DNA of 64,000 nt from Streptosporangium violaceochromogenes (GCF_014654615.1 NZ_BNBB01000003.1:186001-250000), one strand, 5' to 3'; positions 25,489 to 34,960 are shown, counted from the stretch's first letter. Translations and numbers: made by a program. Notes: generated by a model not told the origin, from the letters alone.

Positions 25489-25904
25489 CCCGCCCTTCCC
25501 GGAGGCCGTGGGCCGCGAGCGGCGTGTCCCGCCGGGCCCCGGTGTCTTGCCGGCGGCCCGGGGAGCCCGGGGAGCGGGGAACCCGGAAAACAGTGGGGAA
25601 CGCGGTGAAGAGGCCGGGGGCCGCGTGTTTTCCCGTTCTCCCGACACCCGGGGTGAACGTCCCTGACAATGATCGGTTTTTCGGCGGCGGTTTTCGGCGG
25701 GAAAGGCGCGCGGGAGGGGGGCGGGGGTGAATCCCGGAGGCGCGCGGGGCGCGCGCTCCCCCGTTTCCGTGCCGGGAGGCGAGAGGGATGGCCGTTTTTC
25801 TGGTTATGGCATGCACCGACGGGAGATGACCGTTATGATTGCCCTGGTCCATGGGTTTCCGGGCCATTTGCGGAACAAGGTTCTGGTGCCCCACCATTGA
25901 CTCT
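25489..25904. other. 416-base region upstream of the TetR gene
   Basis: No supported reading frame. It contains G-rich repeats around 25555-25585 (ggcccggggagcccggggag), a short T-run after cggttttt near 25680, and AT-richer DNA near 25796-25836 (tttttctggttatggc, gttatgattgcc) that probably holds the TetR promoter, with TATGAT as a candidate -10 box. Confidence 0.4.
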
Positions 25905-26501
25905 GTGAAGAGTGTCAAGAGCGGACGCGACGGCCGGACCCGCATCATCGAGGGAGCGCTGCGCCGATTCAGTCAGGACGGCGTCTCAGCCACCACGCTG
26001 GCCAGTCTCCGTGAGGAAAGCGGCGTCAGCGTCGGCAGTTTTTATCACCACTTCGCCAGCAAGGAACACGTCTTCGGGGTTCTGTACGCCGACACGCTGC
26101 GGATCTACCAGGAGGCGTTCATCGCCGAGCTGCGCCGGCACGAGGGTGCGCGGGAGGGCGTCGAGGCCATCGTCGCGCTGCACATGGCCTGGTGCGGGGA
26201 CAACCGTGAGCGGGCGCACCTGCTGATCAGCGAGCGGCCCCCCAGGCGGGAGGAACCCGGGGGCGTCGAGGTCTCCGAGTCGCGTCGCGCGTTCTTCAAG
26301 CAGGTCTCCGAGTGGTGGCGGCCCCACATGAAGGCCGGCCTGCTCCAGCCCGTGCCCCCGGCCATGTGCTACGTGCTGTGGCTGGGCCCGGCCACCGAGA
26401 TGTGCCGCCTGTGGTTCGGCGGGGCCCACCACCCGACCCCGGAGGAGATCTCGGGCCTGTGCGGGGCGGCCTGGCAGAGCCTGCGTCAGTGGCCGGCCTG
26501 A
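25905..26501 (+). CDS. TetR-family transcriptional regulator
   Basis: 198 residues from GTG 25905 (VKSVKSGRDGRTRIIEGALRRF); the upstream extension is not family-like. The helix-turn-helix is FSQDGVSATTLASLREESGVSVGSFYHHFASKEHVF. The C-terminal ligand domain has AFFKQVSEWWRPHMKAGLL. The neighbouring genes suggest no clear target. A strong terminator follows 24 bases downstream. Confidence 0.92.
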   Translation: MKSVKSGRDGRTRIIEGALRRFSQDGVSATTLASLREESGVSVGSFYHHFASKEHVFGVLYADTLRIYQEAFIAELRRHEGAREGVEAIVALHMAWCGDNRERAHLLISERPPRREEPGGVEVSESRRAFFKQVSEWWRPHMKAGLLQPVPPAMCYVLWLGPATEMCRLWFGGAHHPTPEEISGLCGAAWQSLRQWPA

Positions 26502-26525
26502 GACCCCGCGTGTGATCCCTTGAAT

Positions 26526-26570
26526 CCGCCCCCGGCCGAGAGGCCTCTCTTTACGGGCCGGGGCGGTTTT
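26526..26570 (+). terminator. Rho-independent terminator of the TetR gene
   Basis: Stem ccgccccggcc / ggccggggcgg (one bulged C) followed by TTTT. It directly abuts the stop codon of the convergent zinc-ribbon gene. Confidence 0.8.
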
Positions 26571-26882
26571 CTAATGAGCGCCCACCAGCTGCCGCAGGCG
26601 GGTGGGAACCCGCCAGACCGTCTCGTCCAGCGAGATGTCCAGCCGCAGGTCCTGCCTCCGGCGGCGCAGACCGGGCACGCGCACCCGGTCGCTGACGTCG
26701 AACCGGCCATGCCGGGGATAGCCGAACCCCAGCTCGCCGGGCAGGACGCGCAGCTCGTCACGGTTTCCACATCGGGGGCAGGTCCAGGCGACCAGATCTC
26801 TGCCCCGGTTGTAGTCATGGCAGGCGCTGAAGTACTCATCGGGCCGGAAGCGGGACTCGCAGGCGAAACAGGGGATCAACAT
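26571..26882 (-). CDS. Small zinc-ribbon protein of unknown function
   Basis: 103 residues from ATG 26882, with AAGGATC upstream. Two CxxC pairs (CFAC at residues 5-8 and CPRC near 35) and an extra Cys (SACHDY) give a zinc ribbon. It is followed by a basic segment (RVRVPGLRRRRQDLRLDI). It resembles free-standing zinc-ribbon proteins of unknown role; no family is assigned. Confidence 0.7.
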   Translation of the reverse strand: MLIPCFACESRFRPDEYFSACHDYNRGRDLVAWTCPRCGNRDELRVLPGELGFGYPRHGRFDVSDRVRVPGLRRRRQDLRLDISLDETVWRVPTRLRQLVGAH

Positions 26883-27010
26883 CTCGGATCCTTTGAAGCG
26901 GACGCGGCAGCGTTAAAGAAGTACCGCTGAGGACTTAAGGTCCGCTTGCAGAACACTTGCGCAAATCCGTAACGATCTGGCCACCGGATGTACGGTGCGA
27001 GGATGTTCCG

Positions 27011-28462
27011 GTGAAGGAACTGCCTGAACTGCCTGGACGCCTCAGGGAGCTGATGCTCGGCGCCGGCTACACGGTCGACGGTGTCCGGGAGCGCCTCGGT
27101 GACGTCGCCGCCGCGGCGCTCGCCCGGGAGGAGACGATACCCGCCCTGCGCGCCACGCGGGAGGGCGACACGCTCGGAACGCTGATCCGGCTGTGGTGGC
27201 TGGGCGTGCCCGTGGAGGCGCCCCGGGGGCTCCCGGTGGACGCGCTGCTGGCCGAGGGCCTGGTGGCCGCCGAGGGCGGCCGGATCGTCTCCACCGTCCA
27301 CCTGCAGCCCTGGGAGACGGGCGGCTACGTCGTCTCCGACCGCAAGGTCAGGCCCGGCGGCCCGGCGCTGCGCGCCGATCACGTCGTCGGGGCCGGAGGG
27401 GCGTCGGCGAATCTGGCCCAGCTGGCGTCGCGCCGCCCGGTGGGGCGTGCCCTCGACCTCGGCACCGGATGCGGGGTCCAGGTGCTGCACCTGGCGGATC
27501 GGGTCGGCGAGATCGTGGCCACCGACGTCAACCCCCGGGCGCTGGAACTGGCCCGGCTGAGCTGGGCGCTGTCGGGCGTCGAGGGGGTGGACGCCCGGCG
27601 GGGCTCGCTGTTCGACCCGGTCGCCGGCGAGCGCTTCGATCTGATCGTCTCCAACCCGCCGTTCGTGATCTCCCCGCGTGCCCGGTTCTCCTACCGGGAG
27701 TCCGGATTCGCCGCCGACGGCTTCTGCCGCGATCTCGTACGGCTGGCCCCCCGCTTCCTGACCCCCGGCGGCACCTGCCACCTCCTGGCCAACTGGCTGC
27801 ACGTCGGCGGCGAGGACTGGCGGGACCGGGTGGGCGGCTGGCTCGCCGGGACGGGGTGCGACGGCTGGGTGGTGCAGCGGGACGTTCAGGACCCGGCCGA
27901 GTACGTGGAGCTGTGGCTGAGGGACGCGGCCGAGCAGGGCACCCCCCGCTACCGCGAGCTCTACGACGACTGGCTCGGCTGGTTCGCGTCGATGAACGTC
28001 ACCGCGGTCGGGTTCGGCTGGATCACCCTGAGCGCCTCGGGGACCTTGGACCCGGTGGTGCGGGTGGAGGAGTTCGGCGGGCGGGTGGAGCTGCCGGTCG
28101 GGGCGTACGTGGACGAGATCCTCGCCTCGATCGGCGAGGCGCACCGGGTGAGCGACGAGGAACTGCTCGGGGCCCGGCCGGCCGTGGCCCGCGGGGTGGT
28201 GGAGGAGCGGTCGGGTCCTCCCGGCGCGGAGGACCCGGCCCGGATCGTGCTCCGGCAGGAGAGGGGACTGCGCCGCGCCGCGCGGGTGGGGACGGTGGAG
28301 GCGGCCCTCGCCGGGGTCTGCGACGGCGGTTTTCCCCTGGATCCGCTCCTCTCCGCCATCGCGGAGCTTACCGGTGAAGACCCCTGTGACCTGCGCTCTC
28401 GGGCGCCGCAGCTGCTCCGCCCGCTCATCGCCGAAGGGTTTTTCCACATATCCACAGGGTGA
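27011..28462 (+). CDS. SAM-dependent methyltransferase (PrmC/RsmC-like domain, DUF7059-type N-terminus)
   Basis: 483 residues from GTG 27011. Residues 1-125 are an N-terminal winged-helix-like domain (RLRELMLGAGYTVDGVRERLG). The class I methyltransferase core has RALDLGTGCGVQVLHLA (SAM binding), ATDVNPRALELARLS and the catalytic SNPPFVIS. The NPPF tetrad points to an amino-group acceptor, as in N5-glutamine or guanine-N2 enzymes. The C-terminal 130 residues are specific to actinobacteria. The last codons include two DnaA-box-like sequences. Confidence 0.88.
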   Translation: MKELPELPGRLRELMLGAGYTVDGVRERLGDVAAAALAREETIPALRATREGDTLGTLIRLWWLGVPVEAPRGLPVDALLAEGLVAAEGGRIVSTVHLQPWETGGYVVSDRKVRPGGPALRADHVVGAGGASANLAQLASRRPVGRALDLGTGCGVQVLHLADRVGEIVATDVNPRALELARLSWALSGVEGVDARRGSLFDPVAGERFDLIVSNPPFVISPRARFSYRESGFAADGFCRDLVRLAPRFLTPGGTCHLLANWLHVGGEDWRDRVGGWLAGTGCDGWVVQRDVQDPAEYVELWLRDAAEQGTPRYRELYDDWLGWFASMNVTAVGFGWITLSASGTLDPVVRVEEFGGRVELPVGAYVDEILASIGEAHRVSDEELLGARPAVARGVVEERSGPPGAEDPARIVLRQERGLRRAARVGTVEAALAGVCDGGFPLDPLLSAIAELTGEDPCDLRSRAPQLLRPLIAEGFFHISTG

Positions 28463-28483
28463 TTGTCCACAGGGTGTGGACAT
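28440..28483. repeat. Cluster of four DnaA-box-like 9-mers
   Basis: TTTTCCACA (28440-28448), ATATCCACA (28448-28456), TTGTCCACA (28463-28471) and, inverted, ATGTCCACA (28475-28483). TTGTCCACA is the preferred DnaA box of Streptomyces. Two boxes lie in the last codons of the methyltransferase gene and two in the gap after it. The number is too small for a chromosomal origin. Confidence 0.6.
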
Positions 28484-28792
28484 TCTTCCGGGACCCTCGC
28501 CGATCGAATGTTGATTCGATGTTGACCGGTCGCGGGGACCATGGGGAACGTGGGCACGGGACCCGGGGGGTTCAGGAACCGTGTCGAGTCCGGCCGGCCG
28601 TCGATGTGAGGCGGCAGGCCGTCGGTTGACGCACCGGATAACCGGGCCCCCTGAGCGTCCTCCGCGGCCGGGCGGCCGGCCGGACATCTCACATCCGACC
28701 TCCGGGTCCAGACGACGGGAACTTCAGTGATCAACCATTTCTGGATGACACGTCTCGACGATGACCTGTACGACTTGTACGACGGCTTCGGG
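28463..28792. other. 330-base region between convergent genes
   Basis: Apart from the DnaA-like boxes at its left end, it holds a repeated cgatgttga-type sequence (28504-28527: cgaatgttgattcgatgttg) and the dyad gtacgacttgtac near 28769-28781. I see no gene and no clear terminator. Confidence 0.4.
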
Positions 28793-31700
28793 TCAGTTGC
28801 CGACGGGGTCGCGGTCGAGCAGCGCGCGCAGGTCGGCGGCCTCGGGGGCACCGAGCCGGGCGAAGACGTCGTGAGCGCGTTTGAGGCAGTCGGTGCTGCG
28901 GGCGGCGTCGCCGAGACCGGCGAGCGCCTTGCCCAGCACCCACAGTGACAGCGCCTCGCCGTACGGATGGCCGATCTCACGGCTCACCGCCAGCGCCTGC
29001 TCGGCGTGACGGGTGGCGTCGGCGAAGCGGCCGGCGGTGATGAACGTCTCGGCCAGCCGCGAGCAGACGCGCTGCTCCCAGACGCGCTGCCTGCTGGCCC
29101 GGAAGAAGGCCAGGCACTCGGCGTGGTGATGGACCGCCTCGTTGAGCCGCCCGACCCGTGACAGCATCATTCCCAGGTGATAGCGGGCACGGGCGGTGCC
29201 CGCGCTGGAGCCGATCTCGGTGAAGATGGCCAGGCCCTGCTCGGCCGCGGAGACCGCCTCGTCCCGCTGGCCCAGGAACAGGTGGTCGCGGGCCGAGTAA
29301 CTCAGCGTCAGCGCCTCGCCCCCCGGCGCCCCGATCTCCTTGAACGCCTTGCGGGCCGAGTCGAACAGGGCCAGCGCGTCGGTGTGGCGGCGCTGGCGGC
29401 CGGCCACGACGGCCAGCGCGTTGAGCGTCTCGCCCTTGACGATCCGGTCGCCCTCCACGGCGAGGTCGAGCGAGGCGCGGAACTCCTCCTCGGCCTCGGC
29501 CAGCCGGTTGGCGCCGAACAGCACCCTGCCGAGGACGTACCGGCAGCGCGACTCGCTCGCGGGCGCGCCGAGCCGCTCGGCGACGGCGATCGTCTCCCTC
29601 GTCCGCTGCTCGAACTCGCGGGCGTGGGTGCCCGACTCCAGCAGAGGCTCCATGGCGAGCAGCAGGTCGGCGGCCGGCAGCAGTTCCTCGGGCCCCTCCG
29701 CCCCGGACGCCTCGGATGCCTGGGTCGCCTGGGCGATGGAGGCGAACAACGCCTCGGCCTCGGCCGACAGCCAGGCCACGGCCTCGTCGGCGGAGGCGAA
29801 CGTGTGGCCGTGCCCGGTCGCCGCGAGCCGGTCGGCGATCATGCTGCCCTCGTAGGCGAGCCGGTGGGCCGACCGCGCGGAGGCGAGGTAGAAGCCGAGC
29901 AGCCGCCGCAGGGCGAGCGGTCCCTCCCCCGACACCCCGGGGGCGTCCGCCTCCTCGACCCGCTCGGCGGTACGGCGGGCGAAAAGCTTGAGCAGCCCGT
30001 GAAAGCGGTAGCGGCCGTGAGCCGGGGCCTCCAGCAGGCTGGCGTCCACCAGGGACTCCAGGATGTCCTCGGTCTCCCGCTGGCCCAGCGCGAGCACCGC
30101 GGCGGCGGCCCCGATCGAGATGTCCGGGCCGCCGGGCAGCGAAAGCAGCCGGAACGCCCGGGCCTGGGCCGGGCCGAGCTGGTCGTAGCCGAGGGCGAAG
30201 GTCGCCTCCACCGCGAGGTTGCCCACGCGCAGTTCGTCCAGGCGGCGGCGCTGGTCGGCCAGCCGGGACACCAGTGAGGCCACCGTCCAAGAGGGGCGGG
30301 CCGCCAGCCGCGCCGCCACGATCCGTACGGCGAGCGGCAGGAAACCGCAGGCCGCGACCACGTCCATGGCCGCGCCCCGCTCGGCGGAGACCCGGTCGGT
30401 GCCGGCGACCGTGCCGAACAGGGTCAGCGCCTCGTCCGGCTTCATCACGTCGAGGTCGACCAGCCGGGCCGAGGGCAGGTCGGCGAGTTTCTGGCGGCTG
30501 GTGACGATCGTCGCGCAGCCGGCCGAGCCGGGCAGCAGGTGGCTCACCTGCGCGGTGTCCCGGGCGTTGTCGAGCAGCACCAGCATCCGCCGGTCGGCCA
30601 GCAGGGAGCGGAACAGCGCCGCCCGTTCCGCGCGGCCGTCCGGGATGACGTCGGGCGGCACGCCGAGCCCGCGCAGGAACGCGGCCAGCACCGGCTCCGG
30701 CGCCGTCGGCTCGTCGCCGTAGCCGCGCAGGTCGGCGTAGAGCTGGCCGTCGGGGAACAGGTCGTGCATGGTGTGGGCGAGGTGCACCGCGAGGGCGGTC
30801 TTGCCGACCCCGCCTATCCCCGAGATGGCGGCCACGGGCATCCCGTCGGTGCCCTCGGCTCCGGACAGCAGGGTGCGCAGCCGGGTGACGATCTCGCGGC
30901 GGCCGGTGAAGTCGCTCACCGCGGCGGGGAGCTGGGCCGGGCGCGGCAGTTCGGGGGCCGCCGGCTCCTCCTCCGTCTCCGCGGCCGGATCGGGGGTCTC
31001 GGCCGGCGCGATCCGGATCCGGTCGGTGGTGGCGGCCAGGTCCGGGTCGCCGGTGAGGATGCGCTGGTGCAGGGCGGTCAGTGCGGGGCCGGGTTCGATG
31101 CCGAGCTCCTCGATCAGCGCGGCACGGGTCTCGGCGAAGACCGCCAGTGCGTCGGCCTGCCGCCCGCAGCGGTAGTGGGCCAGCATCAACTGGGCGCGCA
31201 GCCGTTCACGCAGCGGGTGGTCGGCGGTCAGCGCGGTCAGCTCGGGGATGACGTCGGCGTGCCGGCCCAGCGCGACGTCCAGGTCCATCAAGGACTCCAG
31301 GGCGCTCATCCGGGACTCGACGAGCCGGCCGCGCTGGTGCTCGGCGTACGGACCGACCGCTCCGGCCAGGGGCTCGCCCGTGCACAGCGCCAGGCTCGCG
31401 CGCAGGCGCTCGGCGGCCTCCCGGTCGTCCCCGGAACGGCGGGCGGCCTCGGCGTCCTGGACGCCCCGCTCGAACAGCGTGAGGTCCAAGGTGCCCTCTC
31501 CCAGCCGCAGGGCGTACCCCCGGCCCACCGAGGTGAGCAGGTCGGGGCGGGTGCGGGGGGACCTGCCGGGCTCCAGGACGGCCCGCAGTCGTGACACGTA
31601 GGTGCGCAGCGCGCCGAGCGCGCGGGGTGGGGCCTCCTCCCCCCAGACCGCGTCGATCATCTCGGCCGGCGTCACCGCCCTGCCCTCGCGCAGCAGCAGT

Positions 31701-31819
31701 ATCGCCAGGATGGAACGTTGCAGAGGCGTTCCAAGGTCGAGCTCGGCACCGTCACGCCACGCCTGGACCGGCCCGAGCACGGTGAAGCGCAATCCTTCCT
31801 TGCTGCCTTGAGCAGCCAT
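28793..31819 (-). CDS. SARP/AfsR-type regulator: winged helix, BTAD, NB-ARC ATPase and TPR repeats
   Basis: 1008 residues. Residues about 10-105 form an OmpR-like DNA-binding domain (FTVLGPVQAWRDGAELDLGT, AVWGEEAPPRALGALRTYVSRLR). Residues 110-255 are the bacterial transcriptional-activation domain. An NB-ARC-type ATPase follows with Walker A GIGGVGKT at 334-341, MLVLLDNAR (Walker B) and a GLPLAV-like GFLPLAV. The C-terminal third is TPR-type (ALNALAVVAGRQRRHTDALALFDSARKAF). Such proteins often activate secondary-metabolite operons after a signal. No metabolite cluster is adjacent; the nearest candidate is about 12 kb away. Confidence 0.94.
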   Translation of the reverse strand: MAAQGSKEGLRFTVLGPVQAWRDGAELDLGTPLQRSILAILLLREGRAVTPAEMIDAVWGEEAPPRALGALRTYVSRLRAVLEPGRSPRTRPDLLTSVGRGYALRLGEGTLDLTLFERGVQDAEAARRSGDDREAAERLRASLALCTGEPLAGAVGPYAEHQRGRLVESRMSALESLMDLDVALGRHADVIPELTALTADHPLRERLRAQLMLAHYRCGRQADALAVFAETRAALIEELGIEPGPALTALHQRILTGDPDLAATTDRIRIAPAETPDPAAETEEEPAAPELPRPAQLPAAVSDFTGRREIVTRLRTLLSGAEGTDGMPVAAISGIGGVGKTALAVHLAHTMHDLFPDGQLYADLRGYGDEPTAPEPVLAAFLRGLGVPPDVIPDGRAERAALFRSLLADRRMLVLLDNARDTAQVSHLLPGSAGCATIVTSRQKLADLPSARLVDLDVMKPDEALTLFGTVAGTDRVSAERGAAMDVVAACGFLPLAVRIVAARLAARPSWTVASLVSRLADQRRRLDELRVGNLAVEATFALGYDQLGPAQARAFRLLSLPGGPDISIGAAAAVLALGQRETEDILESLVDASLLEAPAHGRYRFHGLLKLFARRTAERVEEADAPGVSGEGPLALRRLLGFYLASARSAHRLAYEGSMIADRLAATGHGHTFASADEAVAWLSAEAEALFASIAQATQASEASGAEGPEELLPAADLLLAMEPLLESGTHAREFEQRTRETIAVAERLGAPASESRCRYVLGRVLFGANRLAEAEEEFRASLDLAVEGDRIVKGETLNALAVVAGRQRRHTDALALFDSARKAFKEIGAPGGEALTLSYSARDHLFLGQRDEAVSAAEQGLAIFTEIGSSAGTARARYHLGMMLSRVGRLNEAVHHHAECLAFFRASRQRVWEQRVCSRLAETFITAGRFADATRHAEQALAVSREIGHPYGEALSLWVLGKALAGLGDAARSTDCLKRAHDVFARLGAPEAADLRALLDRDPVGN

Positions 31820-32130
31820 TTCTCAGATCTCCGCCCTGATGGAAAACTTTATGACCGAATGATAGGTCCTTTAATGCCTCATCCATAGGAGGCCGTGCAT
31901 TCGCCGGCCGGAGTGTTGATTCATCGTTAATCAGGCGTTGAGCCGTGCCCATGATGCTGTGACATGCCGGGCATGGCCCCATACGGGGGCGGCCGTGCCC
32001 GGTCTGCCAGCCGTCTGCAGGCGTGGGTAAAGCAGCTGTAAGCGTGGTGCAGGCGGGTCGCTCTATCAATGAGCCATGACTCCCGGAGCGAAAAAGGGAG
32101 TCCCCCCACTTCCGCAGGGAGAGAAGCACC
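31820..32130. other. 311-base divergent promoter region
   Basis: Lies between the SARP gene and the secreted-protein gene and must contain both promoters. It is AT-richer than average near 31825-31935 (for example tgttgattcatcgttaatcagg). No gene is visible. Confidence 0.4.
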
Positions 32131-32625
32131 ATGAACCGCACGACCCGCAGCCTCCTGGGCGTCGCCGCCGCCACCGCCGTTCTCGCGATCGGCGTGCCGG
32201 CCCTGACCTCCTCGGCCTCGGCGACCACGGCCACCGCGAGCGCGGCCGCCGCCTTCGACGAGTCCTGGGGCCCCTACTACTCCAAGTACTACAACGGCTC
32301 CCGGGCCAAGGCGAGGGGCGAGGTGTCGACGGACAACTCCGACCGCGTCCACGTCGAGGGCCGGCTCTACGACAAGTACTCGCCGCCGTGGCTGTGCGGC
32401 TACGCCCAGGTCAAGTTCGAGAACGAGGACGGCGACGAGTATTACTACTCCGCCAAGAAGTGCGGTTCGAACGGCTACCGGCCCTTCCACTTCGTCCGCC
32501 ACGACGTCGACAGCGTCCAGGTCCGGGTCTGCTACTGGGACAACGGTCACGGCAAGCGGAAGCTCTGCGGCCCCTGGGACTACGTCTACCAGGCCGACAG
32601 CGGCGAGCACGACGAGGAGGAGTAG
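32131..32625 (+). CDS. Small secreted protein of unknown function
   Basis: 164 residues with ribosome site GGGAGAGAAG. The signal peptide is SLLGVAAATAVLAIGVPAL, with cleavage near SASA. The mature protein is rich in Tyr, Lys and Asp (YYSKYYNGSRAKARGEVSTD). It has four Cys (LCGYAQVKF, KKCGSNGY, VCYWDN, LCGPWDY), likely two disulfides, and an acidic tail (GEHDEEE). Similar small exported proteins are common in actinomycetes; role unknown. It is divergent from the SARP gene and followed by a clear terminator. Confidence 0.82.
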   Translation: MNRTTRSLLGVAAATAVLAIGVPALTSSASATTATASAAAAFDESWGPYYSKYYNGSRAKARGEVSTDNSDRVHVEGRLYDKYSPPWLCGYAQVKFENEDGDEYYYSAKKCGSNGYRPFHFVRHDVDSVQVRVCYWDNGHGKRKLCGPWDYVYQADSGEHDEEE

Positions 32626-32663
32626 TTCCGCCGCGGGCGACGATGTGATCGCCCCGGGGAACG

Positions 32664-32695
32664 GAGGGCCCGCCCGGAACTCCGGGCGGGCCCTC
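32664..32695 (+). terminator. Strong hairpin terminator after the secreted-protein gene
   Basis: Perfect 15-base arms (gagggcccgcccgga / tccgggcgggccctc) with a two-base loop, followed by gtctt. It also lies just beyond the end of the convergent GNAT gene. Confidence 0.75.
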
Positions 32696-32737
32696 GTCTT
32701 CGCCGCTCTCCGCGGTCGTCCGGCCTTCGGGGCGCGG

Positions 32738-33382
32738 CTACGCCGCCTCGACCAGGCCGAGCCGGGTGTGGAGGCGCTCGCGCACCGGCGGCCATTCGGA
32801 ACTCAGGATCGAGTAGTAGGCGGTATCTCGGACCGTGTCGTCGGCGCCCCGGCTCTCCGCCCGCCGCACGCCGTCCAGGCGCGCGCCGAGGGCCTCGATG
32901 GCGGCTCGGGAGCGAAGGTTGCGGACATCGGCCTTGAGCGTGATGCGGTGGACCTGCCAGGTCTCGAAGGCGAGGGAGAGCAGGAGGTACTTGCTCTCCC
33001 GGTTGACATCCGTTCCCTGGGCCGAGGCGGCCAGCCAGGTGTAACCGATGTCCGCCACGGACGGGACCTCGCCCACCGCTCCGCGTGTTCCCGGCGGCCA
33101 GGGCATCGGCCCCTGCCAGTACTCCAGGTGCATGAGACGGGTGGCGCCGACGACGCGGTCGGCGTGGAGCCACCGGATGGCGAAGGGCATGGTGCGTCCC
33201 TCCGCCTGCTCAGCCAGAGCGGCCTCGACGTAGGAGACCATCTCCTCCCGGTCACGGGGAACGCGTGTGAAGGCGTAGGTGGACCGGTCCTCACTCGCCG
33301 CGGCGACCAGGTCGTCGACCACCGCGAGGCTGAGCGGTTCCAGGCGCACGGAGCGCCCGGACAGGGTGACAAAAGCGGGCAT
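32738..33382 (-). CDS. GNAT-family acetyltransferase (RimJ/RimL-like)
   Basis: 214 residues from ATG 33382 (MPAFVTLSGRSVRLEPLS); ATG 33409 is an alternative. Family features are RLEPLS, VVGATRLMHLEYWQ, DIGYTWLAASAQGTDVNRESKYLLL and FETWQVHRITLKADVRNLRSRAAIEALGARLDG, where the A-motif and the Asn-x-x-Ser segment place it with the RimJ-type acetyltransferases. It probably acetylates an N-terminus or a small amine; the substrate is unknown. Confidence 0.88.
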   Translation of the reverse strand: MPAFVTLSGRSVRLEPLSLAVVDDLVAAASEDRSTYAFTRVPRDREEMVSYVEAALAEQAEGRTMPFAIRWLHADRVVGATRLMHLEYWQGPMPWPPGTRGAVGEVPSVADIGYTWLAASAQGTDVNRESKYLLLSLAFETWQVHRITLKADVRNLRSRAAIEALGARLDGVRRAESRGADDTVRDTAYYSILSSEWPPVRERLHTRLGLVEAA

Positions 33383-33569
33383 GAGCACATGATGAGGGCT
33401 CAGTGACATGCATGGTGTCAAATAACACGAGACATCGTGGTGAGTATGGGGGAAAGCACCTGCCCCCGGGTCTTCGCGCGTCGCCCCGGGCCATGGAAGC
33501 CCAGGTCGGCGAGGGTGGGCGCCGCCCTCCGGCGCCCTTCCGGCACCGGAGCGGGATCTCGTGGAACGG

Positions 33570-34862
33570 TCACCCCGTCGCGGGGGTCGTGACCAGGGGG
33601 GTGCGGGTGCGCCGGCCCCGTGCTCGCCGCGCCGGGCGCGCGCCGGTCAGGGAGGCGCTCAGGTGGTCGAGCGCGGCCGCGATCCAGGGCAGGGTCAGGG
33701 GGTCGGGGGCGTTGAGCGCGGCCAGGCGCCGCTCGGTGGTCTCGCCGTACAGCAGGCTGGTCGCCATCCGCACCCGCAGGGCGCCGGGGTCGTCGCCGAA
33801 GGCGTGCCCCGGCAGCACGCCCACCCCGTGCTCGTCGAGCAGGCGCGCGGCCAGTTCGGCGGAGGTGGTCGCGGAGGCCGCCGCCTCCAGGCCGGTGAAG
33901 TCGGGGTAGAGGTAGAAGCCGCCCTGCGGGGCGTCGGCCCGCACCCCCGCCCGGACGAGCCGCTCGTGCACGGCCCGCGCCACCGTGCCGTGCAGCCGGC
34001 GGCTCTGGTCGACCCGCAGGACCAGCTCGGCCGGCTCGGTGTAGGCGTAGGCCGCCGCCTGCTGGACGGGCGCCGTCGGGCTCGACCAGATCTCGCTGGC
34101 CACCGCCAGCAGACGGTCGCGCAGCGCGACGGAGGGGAGCCTGGCCACGCCGATCCGCCAGCCGCCCAGCGCCAGGCTCTTGCTGAGCCCGCTGGTGATC
34201 ACCGTGCGCTCGGGGGCCAGCTCGGCGGGGCTGAGGAAACCGGTGGCGGGGTCGTGGACCAGGTCGCGGTAGATCTCGTCGGAGACGATCGTCAGGTCGA
34301 GGTCGCGGGCGACCTCGACGAGGCGGCCGATCGTGGAGGCCGAGGCGAGCGTGCCGGTGGGGTTGTCGGGGAGTGTCAGCAGGACCGAGCGGACCTCGCG
34401 CCCCCGGGAGCGCGCGTGCACCACCGCCGAGACGACCCGCTCGGGGTCGGGCACCCCTCCCTCGCCCGGGGGCGCCGGAACGCGCAGGACACGCGCCCCC
34501 GCCAGGTCGGCCTGCGCGGCGTAGCTGACCCAGCTCGGCGCCGGCAGCACGATGTCGCCGCCGATCGCCGGCAGCAGGCCGTACAGCAGGGCCTTGCTGC
34601 CGGGGCCGCAGACCACCAGGCCGGGGTCGGTGGGCAGACCGCGCCTTCGCCAGTACCCGGCGGCGGCCTCGCGCAGCGCGGCCGACCCGGCGACCGGGCC
34701 GTATCCGTTGTGACCCGAGGCGGCGATCAGCCGTCTGCGCAGCGCCGGATGAACCGGCAGGCCGGCCTCGCCGAAGGCCAGATGGAGAACACGCTCACCC
34801 GCGCGCCGTCTTCGCTCGATTTCCTCATGTGCCGCCAGGGTGGCGGAGAGCGTCACATTCAT
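33570..34862 (-). CDS. PLP-dependent aminotransferase, class I/II
   Basis: 430 residues from ATG 34862, ribosome site AAGGGGATA. Fold type I features are YGPVAGSAALREAAAGYW, LTLPDNPTGT, IVSDEIYRD and the PLP-Lys site SGLSKSLALGGWRIG, with C-terminal RVRMATSLLYG. It ends in a basic extension (ARPARRARGRRTRTP). The neighbouring divergent LysR gene is the likely regulator. The substrate (aspartate-, aromatic- or alanine-type) cannot be told. Confidence 0.92.
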   Translation of the reverse strand: MNVTLSATLAAHEEIERRRRAGERVLHLAFGEAGLPVHPALRRRLIAASGHNGYGPVAGSAALREAAAGYWRRRGLPTDPGLVVCGPGSKALLYGLLPAIGGDIVLPAPSWVSYAAQADLAGARVLRVPAPPGEGGVPDPERVVSAVVHARSRGREVRSVLLTLPDNPTGTLASASTIGRLVEVARDLDLTIVSDEIYRDLVHDPATGFLSPAELAPERTVITSGLSKSLALGGWRIGVARLPSVALRDRLLAVASEIWSSPTAPVQQAAAYAYTEPAELVLRVDQSRRLHGTVARAVHERLVRAGVRADAPQGGFYLYPDFTGLEAAASATTSAELAARLLDEHGVGVLPGHAFGDDPGALRVRMATSLLYGETTERRLAALNAPDPLTLPWIAAALDHLSASLTGARPARRARGRRTRTPLVTTPATG

Positions 34863-34960
34863 GAATATCCCCTTGGGTCATTGCGAAACGTTCCCAACAT
34901 TGATGGGGTGCAGGCATCAGGACAAGCTTTGGTTCGTGTGGCTGGGCGTAAGGAAGTCCG

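Noticed and set aside
25448..25948. 166-codon minus-strand frame upstream of the TetR gene
   Set aside because: No ribosome site, low-complexity Arg/Pro composition and no recognisable motif.
28440..28483. Chromosomal replication origin
   Set aside because: Only four boxes, no dnaA or dnaN gene and no AT-rich unwinding region.
26876..28687. 603-codon open frame antisense to the methyltransferase
   Set aside because: No domain features; it depends on the third-position GC of the methyltransferase gene.
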